DNA of 12,441 bases from Comamonas sp. (lineage in GTDB: Bacteria; Pseudomonadota; Gammaproteobacteria; Burkholderiales; Burkholderiaceae_C), in the NCBI GenBank assembly GCA_018384835.1, contig JAHAYB010000448.1:1-12441 (forward strand), written 5' to 3'. The translations under genes were made by a program, and so were the position numbers. Position 1 is the stretch's first letter. Every line of letters starts with the position of its first letter. This document shows positions 1 to 6,480 of the stretch, in pieces. The notes under the pieces are model-generated. The model saw only the letters and a program-made list of their open reading frames with translations. It was not told the origin of the DNA and made no database searches.

Positions 1-92
1 GCAGCACAATTTACAAGATCAAGAATGAGATGCTCTCGGCCTACCTGCGCCAGGAACTGCGCAGCCCTTCGGTTTCCATGGGGTTTGCGTAA
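1..92 (+). CDS. 3' end of an unrecognised protein gene (5' end outside window)
   Basis: The third forward frame is open from the left edge and ends at TAA (90-92), giving about 29 residues that begin STIYKIKNEM and end SPSVSMGFA. The composition is protein-like, with a Lys/Glu/Arg-containing helix followed by a short tail, but the fragment is too short to assign to a family. The next possible gene on the same strand starts 15 bases later in the same frame. It could also be a chance open frame, since only 30 codons are visible. Confidence 0.4.
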   Translation, partial: STIYKIKNEMLSAYLRQELRSPSVSMGFA

Positions 93-107
93 GTCCTATT
101 ATATTTT

Positions 108-272
108 TTGGAAGGCATTTTGGGATCGGCTCTGGCGTTTCTAGTGGGGTATCTTCTTCTGTATATTTTTGGTTGGATAATTGGATCTTATAATAAACGT
201 GTCAGTGATTTTTATGAATTTAGACGGTTAGGTCTGTATGATGTGCTAGATAAACAGAGGCAGCCCAGATAG
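108..272 (+). CDS. possible small membrane protein, 54 residues, TTG start
   Basis: A frame from TTG at 108 to TAG at 270-272 encodes 54 residues. Residues 1-26 are strongly hydrophobic (LGSALAFLVGYLLLYIFGW is a convincing single membrane segment), followed by a basic and aromatic tail containing NKR, EFRR and DKQRQPR, as expected for a one-pass protein with a cytoplasmic C-terminus. It lies 15 bases after the preceding stop, in the same frame. No Shine-Dalgarno sequence precedes the TTG, and no ATG is available, which weakens the call. The region is clearly more AT-rich than the housekeeping genes to the right, suggesting acquired DNA. A small membrane protein directly behind another gene would fit an immunity or accessory protein, but nothing here proves that. 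Confidence 0.4.
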   Translation: MEGILGSALAFLVGYLLLYIFGWIIGSYNKRVSDFYEFRRLGLYDVLDKQRQPR

Positions 273-296
273 AAATACTTGGAGTATATTTGGATA

Positions 297-518
297 TTAT
301 TCCAGGTACGATTTACTGATTCGAACTACTTGTAAATGCTGGTGGGTATAATTTTCAGAAAAGCGTTGCGCCATTTCCTTCTTGCTGCGCCTGAGCAATT
401 CGATTTCTGATGGTGTCAGCATTCTTGGTTTGAACGAGGTATCTTGCCTCTGATTCAGTAAGCGCGTCGAAGGCGTGAGCGAATCGTTCTTGCCGCCAAG
501 TTTCAATTTCTGTTCCAT
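297..518 (-). CDS. small hypothetical protein, 73 residues, downstream of the toxin gene
   Basis: The start is ATG at 518, preceded by a good ribosome binding site (GAGGT about 8 bases upstream, 519-532 complement). This decides in favour of this frame over an overlapping TTG-started frame at 355-543, which has none. The N-terminal 30 residues are polar and probably disordered. Residues 34-53 form a charged helix starting LTPSEIELLRRSK, a pattern typical of small helical bacterial proteins. The C-terminus is unremarkable. There is no signal peptide or membrane segment. The gene reads the same way as the toxin-antitoxin pair and starts 65 bases after the toxin stop, so it could be a third gene of that transcript. 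I do not recognise the family. A frameshift joining the two overlapping frames cannot be excluded. Confidence 0.5.
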   Translation of the reverse strand: MEQKLKLGGKNDSLTPSTRLLNQRQDTSFKPRMLTPSEIELLRRSKKEMAQRFSENYTHQHLQVVRISKSYLE

Positions 519-583
519 GCTTTGACCTCAGTTCGTTCAGCAATTAGCCCAAATAAGCAACGCGCGTTTGGCACAGCTAGGCT

Positions 584-865
584 TTAACGCTTCAAGTCCC
601 GATAAAAATTCTCGTGAGGCCCAAAAGCCTCCAGATATACCAAACGCACCACATCCTCACGGCTGTAGCCCAGCAAATAAAGTTGACCATTGCTGCGAAA
701 TTTATGCACCCATAAATGAGCCAAATCTCCTTTTTTACGCTCACCAATATCAGGATTTTTGGCAATACTGGAGACAGCATTATCCGTATCGGCAATCAAA
801 GCGATGTTGGTCAGCTTTTTGTAACTGCGGGCAAAACGCCGGGTTTCGCGCACTTCCCAGCTCAT
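584..865 (-). CDS. ParE-like toxin of a type II toxin-antitoxin system
   Basis: The protein has 93 residues, a usual size for RelE/ParE-fold toxins. The family is recognisable from the GERKKGDLAHLWVHKF region (residues 41-56), a beta-sheet core with LLGYSRE and VVRLVYLEAFG (64-82), and the C-terminal signature HENFYRDLKR (84-93). That ending is characteristic of the ParE-like toxin family (Pfam PF15781). Toxins of this fold act in the cytoplasm on ribosome-bound mRNA or on DNA gyrase; which applies here cannot be told. The ATG at 863-865 overlaps the antitoxin TGA as ATGA, so translation is probably coupled; the only nearby Shine-Dalgarno-like match is a weak GAG. The frame is intact, with no sign of decay. 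Confidence 0.85.
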   Translation of the reverse strand: MSWEVRETRRFARSYKKLTNIALIADTDNAVSSIAKNPDIGERKKGDLAHLWVHKFRSNGQLYLLGYSREDVVRLVYLEAFGPHENFYRDLKR

Positions 866-1116
866 GCTTGGTTCTCAGGTACGAGGTGGGCAGCAGTACT
901 GCGGGGGATGAAGGGCTGTGCATCCTCACGCGGTTCAGCCAGGCTCATCAGGCTCTCGGCAATGAAGGACACGGGCAGGTCTGGGTTGTCCAGTGCGGCA
1001 CGGCCCACTCTCGCCCAGAACTCCACTTGCCCTTGCACGGTACGAAATTCGGCCTTGGCTGCTGTACGGGCAGCATCAACCAAGGCTTCATCAATACGGA
1101 CTGAGATGGTGGACAT
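862..1116 (-). CDS. ParD-like antitoxin of a type II toxin-antitoxin system
   Basis: The protein has 84 residues. Residues 2-42 read as a ribbon-helix-helix DNA-binding unit: a short strand (TISVRID), helix ALVDAARTAAKAEF, then the second helix with the GQVEFWARVGRAAL pattern. The G-Q-x-E-x-W-A-R-x-G-R core is diagnostic of the ParD-like antitoxin family (Pfam PF11903). The C-terminal half is Pro/Glu-rich and probably disordered until it wraps the toxin, as in related antitoxins. The ATG at 1114-1116 follows a good ribosome binding site (AAGGAAG, 5-6 bases of spacing). It is first in the transcript and overlaps the toxin gene by four bases. It probably represses its own promoter together with the toxin; see the near-palindrome at 1147-1160. 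Confidence 0.85.
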   Translation of the reverse strand: MSTISVRIDEALVDAARTAAKAEFRTVQGQVEFWARVGRAALDNPDLPVSFIAESLMSLAEPREDAQPFIPRSTAAHLVPENQA

Positions 1117-1133
1117 GGTGCTTCCTTTCTTGG

Positions 1134-1163
1134 ATTGTTTAAAGCTACCACAATTGTAGTCAA
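1134..1163 (-). promoter_or_regulatory. predicted promoter and operator of the toxin-antitoxin genes
   Basis: Read on the minus strand, TTGACT (1158-1163) matches the -35 consensus at five of six bases, and AACAAT (1134-1139) is a passable -10 at 18 bases spacing; TAAACA (1136-1141) at 16 bases is an alternative. Within the spacer and overlapping the -35 box lies ACCACAATTGTAGT (1147-1160), a 14-base near-palindrome matching its own reverse complement at 12 positions. A symmetric site here is where a ribbon-helix-helix antitoxin would bind to repress its operon. The position and symmetry are seen; the binding is inferred. Confidence 0.5.
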
Positions 1164-1254
1164 TTTGGTTTTTTATGGCTTCACATACTCACAACCCCTG
1201 CGCCCTGGCTGCTGCAAGCGCTGTTAATTTGGCAGTTGTTGAATCCCCAAACAC

Positions 1255-1289
1255 AAAAAAACCGCCTCAACTGAGGCGGTTCCTTTTTT
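1255..1289 (-). terminator. bidirectional rho-independent terminator after rluB
   Basis: AACCGCCTC (1260-1268) pairs perfectly with GAGGCGGTT (1273-1281) around an AACT loop. On the minus strand the hairpin is followed by a run of seven T (complement of 1255-1261), so it ends the rluB transcript 25-55 bases after its stop codon. On the plus strand it is followed by CCTTTTTT (1282-1289), so it can also block readthrough from the accessory side. It marks the border between the housekeeping genes and the accessory patch. Confidence 0.88.
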
Positions 1290-1314
1290 GCTGGCAGCGC
1301 AGGCTATTGGCTGG

Positions 1315-2637
1315 CTAGCGCCTAAAGCCTCCGCGCCCCTGGCCGGGCTTGCGTTTTTGCGCTAGGCGTGCCCTATCCAGGCTGTCGTGGCCAATGATGG
1401 GCATGGGCGCTCCCTCCTCTGGTGCTTTGGGGGCGGGGCGTGGGCGACTGCCTGCGCGGCGGGCGCGTAGCTGGCGGGCTTCTTCGGCCTCGTTCACGCG
1501 GGTTTTGGCGCGTGAGCCTGCACGGTCGGCCTGGCGGCGCACATTGGGCTGGGGCGCTTCGGGTTTGCGCAGCAAGCCAGCATCGGCTCCGCTGGCGTTG
1601 ACCAGGGCTTGCAGGTCTTTTTTATCCAGCTCTAGCCAAGCGCCACGGCGCAGCCCTCGGGGCAAGGCCATAGCACCGTAGCGAATGCGAATCAGGCGGC
1701 TGACGGCACGCCCCACGGCCTCGAACAGGCGGCGCACTTCGCGGTTGCGCCCTTCTGAAATGGTGACGCGATACCAGACGTTCGCGCCCTCCCCGCCCCC
1801 AGATTCGATGCTGCCAAAGGCGGCAGGGCCGTCTTCCAGCTCTACGCCATCGAGCAGCATTTGGCGCTCGTGCTGCTCCAACGCGCCCAGTACGCGCACG
1901 GCATATTCACGCACCAGGCCAAAGCGCGGGTGCATCAGACGGTTCGCCAGCTCACCCGAGTTGGTGAACAGCAGCAGCCCTTCGGTGTTCAAGTCCAGAC
2001 GGCCTACGGCCTGCCATTTGCCGTGGCTTAAATAAGGCAGGCGGCGGAACACGGTGGGGCGGTTCTGCGGGTCGTCGGTGGTGACGACTTCGCCCGCTGG
2101 CTTGTGGTAGGCCAACACGCGCAGAGCGGGCGGCTCAATGCGCAGGCGCAGGGGCTTGCCATCCAGGCGGATGATGTCGCCCTGCTGCACTCGCTGCCCC
2201 ACGTGGGCGGGAGTGTCGTTCACGGTTAAGCGCCCTTGGGTTACCCAGCGCTCCATTTCCAGGCGCGAGCCTAGGCCGGCTTGCGCCAGCAGCTTGTGCA
2301 GCTTGGGCGACTGCGCCTCGGGTTGCAGTACGCGCTTGTGCTGCTCTTCCTGGCCAGTTTGTTCGGCGAGGCTGGGGGCGGCCTCCCAAGCGGCATCCAT
2401 GGCACCAGAGACGATATCGGCAAACTCGGTATTCTCAGGCGGCTGGGCGGCTGGGCGAGGGGTAAAAGTAGAGCTAGGGCGGCGGCCAGACGGCTGCCCT
2501 GGGCGCATGGGGCGAGGGGGGCGATTGCGATTACTGCTATTGCTATTGCTATTGCTGCTGCTGCGGGAGCCTTCGGGGCGCTGTGGTGCATTGCCTGCGC
2601 CGGTTCGGGGGCTGTTGCGGGTGGGTTTAGGCGGCAT
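1315..2637 (-). CDS. rluB: 23S rRNA pseudouridine synthase RluB (RsuA/RluB/E/F family)
   Basis: It converts a uridine of 23S rRNA (U2605 in E. coli) to pseudouridine during large-subunit assembly. The product has 440 residues, longer than E. coli RluB because of extensions. An S4 RNA-binding domain spans about 112-165 ([15 protein letters not shown]). The catalytic domain spans about 171-340, with the family active-site motif [13 protein letters not shown] (212-224), catalytic Asp215, and [15 protein letters not shown] (295-309). Residues 1-110 are low complexity, including a Ser/Asn tract at 26-39 encoded by short repeats. The tail from about 352 is basic, ends GRGGFRR, and probably aids RNA binding. 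I chose ATG 2637 because GGAGGG lies five bases upstream; a longer frame back to 2739 would overlap scpB and adds unlikely sequence. It is last of rluD-scpB-rluB, 61 bases after scpB. Confidence 0.93.
   Translation of the reverse strand: MPPKPTRNSPRTGAGNAPQRPEGSRSSSNSNSNSSNRNRPPRPMRPGQPSGRRPSSTFTPRPAAQPPENTEFADIVSGAMDAAWEAAPSLAEQTGQEEQHKRVLQPEAQSPKLHKLLAQAGLGSRLEMERWVTQGRLTVNDTPAHVGQRVQQGDIIRLDGKPLRLRIEPPALRVLAYHKPAGEVVTTDDPQNRPTVFRRLPYLSHGKWQAVGRLDLNTEGLLLFTNSGELANRLMHPRFGLVREYAVRVLGALEQHERQMLLDGVELEDGPAAFGSIESGGGEGANVWYRVTISEGRNREVRRLFEAVGRAVSRLIRIRYGAMALPRGLRRGAWLELDKKDLQALVNASGADAGLLRKPEAPQPNVRRQADRAGSRAKTRVNEAEEARQLRARRAGSRPRPAPKAPEEGAPMPIIGHDSLDRARLAQKRKPGQGRGGFRR
2521..2564. repeat. 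short in-frame tandem repeats inside rluB
   Basis: On the plus strand there are two GCGATT units (2521-2532), three TGCTAT units (2535-2552) and then four TGC units (2553-2564). They encode the Ser/Asn/Arg tract near the RluB N-terminus. All units are multiples of three, so slippage would lengthen or shorten the tract without breaking the frame. Confidence 0.8.
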
Positions 2638-2698
2638 GTCTGCCCTCCAAGACAAAGGGGGTAAGTGGGGTGAGGTAGGGAAAAGATAGCAAGGGGGC

Positions 2699-3424
2699 TT
2701 AAAGCGGCGGTGCTTCTGGAGGTGACGAGTCCAGCTCATCGTCTATCAAAGAAGTCGGGCTGCTTGGCGCTTGCTCAGTGCGCAAAACCATACCATGTTC
2801 ATTAAAAAAATCAGGGGTAAAAGCACCGGCCAGAGCAGCTTTATCAGCGGCAATGGCTGCTGCCTCGGGGTGTTGTTGCGGGCTGTCGAGCAGGGCTTTT
2901 TGCGCCTCGGTGGTGTGCAAAGGCGGCAAATCTGCCAGCGATTGCAAGCCCAGGTCGTCCAGCAACTGGCGGGTGGTGGCTAGCAAGGCGGGGCGGCCTA
3001 CAGTGTCACGGTAGCCGATTTCTTCCACCCAGCCCCGGTCTTCCAGTTGCTTGACGATGTGACTGCTGACGGTTACGCCGCGAATTTCTTCAATATCGCC
3101 GCGCGTGACGGGCTGGCGATAGGCGATGATGGCCAAGGTTTCCAACACAGCGCGGCTATAGCGGGCGGGTTTGTCAGGGGTGAGGCGGTCGAGAAACTCG
3201 CGCATCTGCGGCTTGCTTTGAAAGCGCCAGCCCGAGGCCACCTCTACCAGCTCTACCCCGCGCTCTTGCGCTTGCCATTCTTGCTGCAACTCCAGCAACA
3301 GGGTTTGCAGGCTGCTGCTGCCAAACGCCCCTTCAAACAATTGGCGCAACTGAGCCAGGGGCACAGGCCCATTGGCGCACAGCAAGGCGGTTTCTAGCAC
3401 CTGTTTGATGCGCTGGTTGTCCAT
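2699..3424 (-). CDS. scpB: segregation and condensation protein ScpB
   Basis: ScpB is the kleisin-associated winged-helix subunit of the bacterial SMC-ScpAB condensin, which compacts and separates chromosomes. The 241-residue product has two winged-helix domains: about residues 5-80 (start [17 protein letters not shown]) and about 88-165. The second contains the highly conserved stretch [20 protein letters not shown] (90-109), then EEIRGV (111-116), and the GRPALLATT motif (143-151). The C-terminal 70 residues are variable and acidic, as usual in this family. ATG 3424 is the only sensible start; upstream is pyrimidine-rich with no clear Shine-Dalgarno sequence. It lies 66 bases after rluD and 61 before rluB on the same strand, so the three are probably co-transcribed. 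scpA is not in the window. The scpB-rluB pairing is common in many bacteria. Confidence 0.94.
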   Translation of the reverse strand: MDNQRIKQVLETALLCANGPVPLAQLRQLFEGAFGSSSLQTLLLELQQEWQAQERGVELVEVASGWRFQSKPQMREFLDRLTPDKPARYSRAVLETLAIIAYRQPVTRGDIEEIRGVTVSSHIVKQLEDRGWVEEIGYRDTVGRPALLATTRQLLDDLGLQSLADLPPLHTTEAQKALLDSPQQHPEAAAIAADKAALAGAFTPDFFNEHGMVLRTEQAPSSPTSLIDDELDSSPPEAPPL

Positions 3425-3490
3425 ACAAAGGGAAGGTCAAAGCGAAAGGGAGGGAGAGTTAGAAAAGGCGGCTTGCCCGCTAGCGGCGGC

Positions 3491-4582
3491 TTAGTTTGGC
3501 GCATCGGGGCTGGAGCCAGCCAGTAAAGCCTCTTGCAAAGAGGGGCGATTGTAGTGCATGGCCTGCTGCGCCTGCTCTATGCCAGCGCCCAGCCCCAGGG
3601 CTTGGGCGGCGGCCAACCAATCAGGCGGCGGTAGGGCTTGCAGCAGCAGTTCCTGGCCGGTGACGGGGTGTTGTAAGCCCAGCGTCCAGGCGTGCAGGGC
3701 TTGGCGCTGCATTCCTGCTGCAACCTGGCCGCCATAGGTGCTGTCCCCCAGCAGGGGATGGCCGAGGTGCTGCATATGCACCCGTATCTGGTGGGTACGC
3801 CCGGTGTGCAGTTGTGCTTGCACCAGGCAATGCTGCGGCGTACTCGCCCAGCATTCGATATCGGTGCGGGCATTTTTGCCTGCGGCCTCTAGCGCCACCA
3901 CGGCCATGCGTAGGCGGTGGCGCACATCGCGGCCAATGGGCTGCTCTACGCGCTGTACCCGTGCCCCATGCCAAGCGCCCTGGCCTATGGCAAGGTAGCG
4001 GCGCAGCACTTGGCGCTCTGCCAACTGTTGCACCAGGGCATCCATGGTGTGCTGCTCTTTGGCCACCATCATCAGGCCGCTGGTGTCTTTATCCAGGCGG
4101 TGAACAATGCCTGCACGCAGTAGTTGCGCCGCGCCGCTGTGGTGTGCCAGCAGGGCGTTGAGTACCGTGCCACTCCAGTTACCCGGCGCGGGGTGAACCA
4201 CCATGCCTGCGGGCTTGTTGATGACCAGCAAATGCGCATCTTCATACACCACGTTCAAAGGCAATGCCTCGGGCTTGAAGGATTGGCTTTGCGCGGTGGG
4301 GCGCATCTCTACGCTCAGGGCATCGCCCATTTTGACTTTGAGGGCGGGCTTGCCCACGCTTTGGCCGCCTAGCTGCACCGCGCCTTGCGCCAGCAACTGT
4401 TGCAAGTAGCTGCGTGAGAACTCGGGCACTAGCTCGGCCAGGGCTTTGTCCAGGCGGCTGGCGTGAAGGTGGGCGGGCACTTGGAGCTGGCGCAGCTCGG
4501 TTTGTGCTTCTAGGCTGCTATCGGTATCTGGCAGTGCTGCGGCAGTGGGTAGGCTGGCGGCGACAGGGGGTGTGGTGGGCAT
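3491..4582 (-). CDS. rluD: 23S rRNA pseudouridine synthase RluD (RluA family)
   Basis: It makes the pseudouridines of helix 69 of 23S rRNA (positions 1911, 1915 and 1917 in E. coli), needed for normal ribosome assembly. The 363-residue product has an S4 domain at about 40-90 (RLDKALAELVPEFSRSYLQQ) and a pseudouridine synthase domain at about 108-325. The RluA-family active site is GIVHRLDKDTSGLMMVAK (158-175) with catalytic Asp164. KPAGMVVHPAPG (123-134) and HTGRTHQIRVHMQHLGHPLLGD (259-280) are further conserved landmarks. The first 30 residues are an Ala/Pro/Thr-rich extension. The C-terminal 40 residues are Gln/Ala-rich and not conserved. No Shine-Dalgarno sequence precedes ATG 4582, and a terminator ends only 18 bases upstream, so how this gene is expressed is unclear. 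The frequent neighbours bamD and pgeF are not adjacent here. Confidence 0.92.
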   Translation of the reverse strand: MPTTPPVAASLPTAAALPDTDSSLEAQTELRQLQVPAHLHASRLDKALAELVPEFSRSYLQQLLAQGAVQLGGQSVGKPALKVKMGDALSVEMRPTAQSQSFKPEALPLNVVYEDAHLLVINKPAGMVVHPAPGNWSGTVLNALLAHHSGAAQLLRAGIVHRLDKDTSGLMMVAKEQHTMDALVQQLAERQVLRRYLAIGQGAWHGARVQRVEQPIGRDVRHRLRMAVVALEAAGKNARTDIECWASTPQHCLVQAQLHTGRTHQIRVHMQHLGHPLLGDSTYGGQVAAGMQRQALHAWTLGLQHPVTGQELLLQALPPPDWLAAAQALGLGAGIEQAQQAMHYNRPSLQEALLAGSSPDAPN

Positions 4583-4600
4583 ATTGGTTCAAGAGCCATG

Positions 4601-4624
4601 AAAAAACCCAGCCGTGGCTGGGTT
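4601..4624 (-). terminator. rho-independent terminator after nlpD, just before rluD
   Basis: AACCCAGC (4605-4612) pairs with GCTGGGTT (4617-4624) around a four-base loop. Read on the minus strand, the stem is followed by TTTTTT (complement of 4601-4606). It lies 68 bases after the nlpD stop codon and 18 bases before the rluD start, so it would end surE-pcm-nlpD transcripts, or attenuate transcription into rluD. Confidence 0.82.
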
Positions 4625-4692
4625 GGGGTGCTGGTTGGGGTTTGGATGCGGTGCGGACATACCAGCGCAGCATGAACTTTAGCAGGCGGGCT

Positions 4693-5517
4693 TTAGCGGG
4701 CGGGCAGGTAGCGCAGGGGGTCCATGGGCACGCCTTGGCGGCGCACCTCAAAGTGCAGTTTGACGCGGTCGGCATCGCTATTGCCCATTTCAGCAATTTT
4801 TTGGCCTTTTTTCACCACCTGGTCTTCTTTGACCAAGATTTTTTGGTTGTGGGCGTAAGCGGTGAGGTAAATATCGCTGTGGCTCACAATCACTAGGTGG
4901 CCGTAGCCGCGCAGCTCAGAAGTGATGAGCATGACCTTGCCATCAGCCGCTGCCATCACTGGGTCGCCCGCCTTGCCTGCAATGCTGATGCCTTTGTTCG
5001 TGCCTTCGTTAAAGCGGGTAATCAAGCTGCCATTGGCTGGCCAAGTAAACGCCAAGCCAGTGCTGTTATCGACTTTGACGGCCTGGTGCTCAGAGGCTGC
5101 GCCGCTTGCATCTGCCGGGGGCAAGGTGGTGGCTTGCACAGCTCCTGTGCCTACGCCAGCGCTGCCGGAGTAACCGCCCTCTTCTTGCGGTGGGGTAACG
5201 CGCACGACCTGCCCGACTTCAATAATGTCGGGGTTGTGCAGATTGTTCCAGCGGGCAATGTCTTTCCAGTTTCTGCCGTGCTCTAGGCCGATGCGAATCA
5301 GCGTATCGCCTGGGCGCACGGTGTAATAGCCCGGTTTGCCCGCGTTTTCAGCCCCTGGCAGGCTGGCTGGGTCAACCCCTGAGCTGCTTTGGCCAAAGCC
5401 GCCTCGGCTCTCAACCGGCGCTTGGTTGGTTTGGGCACAAGCGGCTAGCAAAGCCACTAAAACGCCAGGCAGCGCCCAGCGCTGAACCTGTCGGACTATT
5501 TTTTTCTGCGATAGCAT
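4693..5517 (-). CDS. nlpD: NlpD-type lipoprotein, LysM plus degenerate LytM/M23 domain
   Basis: NlpD is an outer-membrane lipoprotein of the division site that activates the amidase AmiC to split septal peptidoglycan. The 274-residue product has a lipoprotein signal (Arg/Lys start, hydrophobic core VLVALLAAC) with lipidated Cys27. A LysM peptidoglycan-binding domain lies at about 63-107 (YYTVRPGDTLIRIG...VGQVVRV). A Gly/Ala-rich linker leads to a LytM domain at about 157-273, ending HFEVRRQGVPMDPLRYLP. The M23 zinc ligands are incomplete: the first His is missing and the usual Asp is Ser178 (NKGISIAG), so it should be an activator, not a hydrolase, as for E. coli NlpD. GGGAG lies 11 bases before ATG 5517. 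It follows pcm by 180 bases, in the usual surE-pcm-nlpD order. Confidence 0.92.
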   Translation of the reverse strand: MLSQKKIVRQVQRWALPGVLVALLAACAQTNQAPVESRGGFGQSSSGVDPASLPGAENAGKPGYYTVRPGDTLIRIGLEHGRNWKDIARWNNLHNPDIIEVGQVVRVTPPQEEGGYSGSAGVGTGAVQATTLPPADASGAASEHQAVKVDNSTGLAFTWPANGSLITRFNEGTNKGISIAGKAGDPVMAAADGKVMLITSELRGYGHLVIVSHSDIYLTAYAHNQKILVKEDQVVKKGQKIAEMGNSDADRVKLHFEVRRQGVPMDPLRYLPAR

Positions 5518-5536
5518 GTTTGGTCTTTCTCCCTGC

Positions 5537-5630
5537 TAGTAACAAGTACTAAGGCCACGCCTACAACAAGCTGTTGGGCTACGGTAGGTGTGGCGTTGGT
5601 GAACGTGCTCAAGGTGGCTAAACCGCCTTG
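5537..5630. other. pcm-nlpD intergenic region with inverted repeats
   Basis: The 180-base gap between pcm and nlpD holds three inverted repeats. GCCACGCCTAC (5554-5564) pairs with GTAGGTGTGGC (5584-5594), with one G-T wobble and a 19-base loop that itself contains AACA-AGC-TGTT. CAAGGTGG (5610-5617) pairs with CCGCCTTG (5623-5630), again with one wobble. TAGTA/TACTA arms flank ACAAG at 5537-5551. None has a T-run, so they are not standard terminators. They could be processing or regulatory structures in the nlpD leader. I see no convincing promoter here. Confidence 0.5.
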
Positions 5631-5679
5631 GCTCATGGGGGTGGGGTGGCTAGGGTGGTTGGTGTGGCGGCCAATGCCC

Positions 5680-5703
5680 GTGGATTAGGCCAGTGGATTA
5701 GGC
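5680..5703. repeat. 13-base tandem duplication at the pcm stop codon
   Basis: GTGGATTAGGC occurs at 5680-5690 and again at 5693-5703, separated by CA, giving a 13-base period. The pcm stop codon (complement of 5698-5700) lies in one copy, and the second copy follows it, so a change in copy number would not alter the protein. Confidence 0.85.
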
Positions 5704-6480
5704 AACCCCCGATTTTAGAGGGACAAAATGCACCGCTTCCAGTATGTCTTCGACAAAGCCTTGGGCGGTGCGCTCAATCACGCGCAGCACCTGCTGGCCG
5801 TTGGTGTGTTCCGTGGGGGCGACTAGGCGTGCCCCAATGGCTAGCTGCTCTAGCCAAGCGTGGGGAATGCTCTGGCCACCAGCGGCGGAAATAATGCCCG
5901 CATACGGCCCGCCTTGGGGGTAGCCCTTCATGCCGTCGCCCAAAATTAAATGCACATTCATCAGGCGCAGGGGGCGCAGGTTGACTCTGGCCTTCTCGTG
6001 CAGGCCGCGCAAACGCTCTATGGAATACACCTGACGCGCCAAGCAAGACAGCACTGCCGCCTGGTAGCCGCAGCCGGTGCCAATTTCTAATACGCGGCCT
6101 AGCCCTTGCTCGGCGACGGCGCTAGCTCCTAGCAGCAGCTCAATCATGCGTGCGACTACGCTGGGCTTGGAGATGGTTTGTTGCAGGCCAATGGGTAGGC
6201 TGGTGTCTTCATAGGCTTGCGAGGCCAGGGCGCTATCGACAAAGTGATGGCGCGGCACTTGCCCCATGGCCGTTAGCACTGCCTGCGATTGGATGCCACC
6301 GGCCGCTAGGCGCTGCACCATGCGCTGGCGCACAGCATCAGAATCCAAGCCCCAGCCCACAGGCACATGGTGCTGCGCACTGGTAGCAGGACGCGCCCTA
6401 GCGGGGCTGCTAACAGAGCCTCCAATAGGCACATCTGCCGGAAAACCAGGGCGCTTGCGCGGCAAGGGTGATTGGCTCAT
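5698..6480 (-). CDS. pcm: protein-L-isoaspartate O-methyltransferase
   Basis: It methylates L-isoaspartyl residues formed by ageing of Asp/Asn in proteins, using S-adenosylmethionine, to start their repair in the cytoplasm. The product has 260 residues; about 40 N-terminal residues are a Pro/Ala/Ser-rich extension beyond the usual 210-220. The family core runs from about 46 to 256: [18 protein letters not shown] (75-92), the substrate-binding [12 protein letters not shown] (101-112), and SAM-binding motif [17 protein letters not shown] (130-145), with SIERL (153-157) as the acidic motif after strand 2 and GDGMKGYP (181-188) downstream. AAGGAA lies six bases before ATG 6480, within the end of surE; start and stop overlap as ATGA, so translation is coupled. 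It is the second gene of surE-pcm-nlpD. Confidence 0.94.
   Translation of the reverse strand: MSQSPLPRKRPGFPADVPIGGSVSSPARARPATSAQHHVPVGWGLDSDAVRQRMVQRLAAGGIQSQAVLTAMGQVPRHHFVDSALASQAYEDTSLPIGLQQTISKPSVVARMIELLLGASAVAEQGLGRVLEIGTGCGYQAAVLSCLARQVYSIERLRGLHEKARVNLRPLRLMNVHLILGDGMKGYPQGGPYAGIISAAGGQSIPHAWLEQLAIGARLVAPTEHTNGQQVLRVIERTAQGFVEDILEAVHFVPLKSGVA

Noticed and set aside
355..543. 62-codon minus-strand frame with TTG start
   Set aside because: It has no ribosome binding site and overlaps the frame at 297-518, which starts with ATG behind GAGGT. It is kept only as a finding.
568..1159. Long plus-strand open frames (178 and 147 codons) opposite the toxin-antitoxin genes
   Set aside because: Both lie antisense to the well-recognised ParE/ParD-like genes, have irregular Cys/Trp/Gln-rich composition and no family features.
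1349..2689. Several plus-strand frames opposite rluB
   Set aside because: They are Arg/Ser/Ala-rich mirror images expected on the opposite strand of a GC-rich gene, with no recognisable domain.
2638..2739. 34-residue N-terminal extension of rluB
   Set aside because: It would overlap the end of scpB and has no ribosome binding site, while ATG 2637 has GGAGGG at good spacing.
3577..4409. Multiple frames on both strands overlapping rluD
   Set aside because: All are shadows of a full-length, motif-complete RluD.
5610..5630. Hairpin as a terminator for pcm
   Set aside because: There is no T-run on the minus-strand side, so it does not fit a rho-independent terminator.
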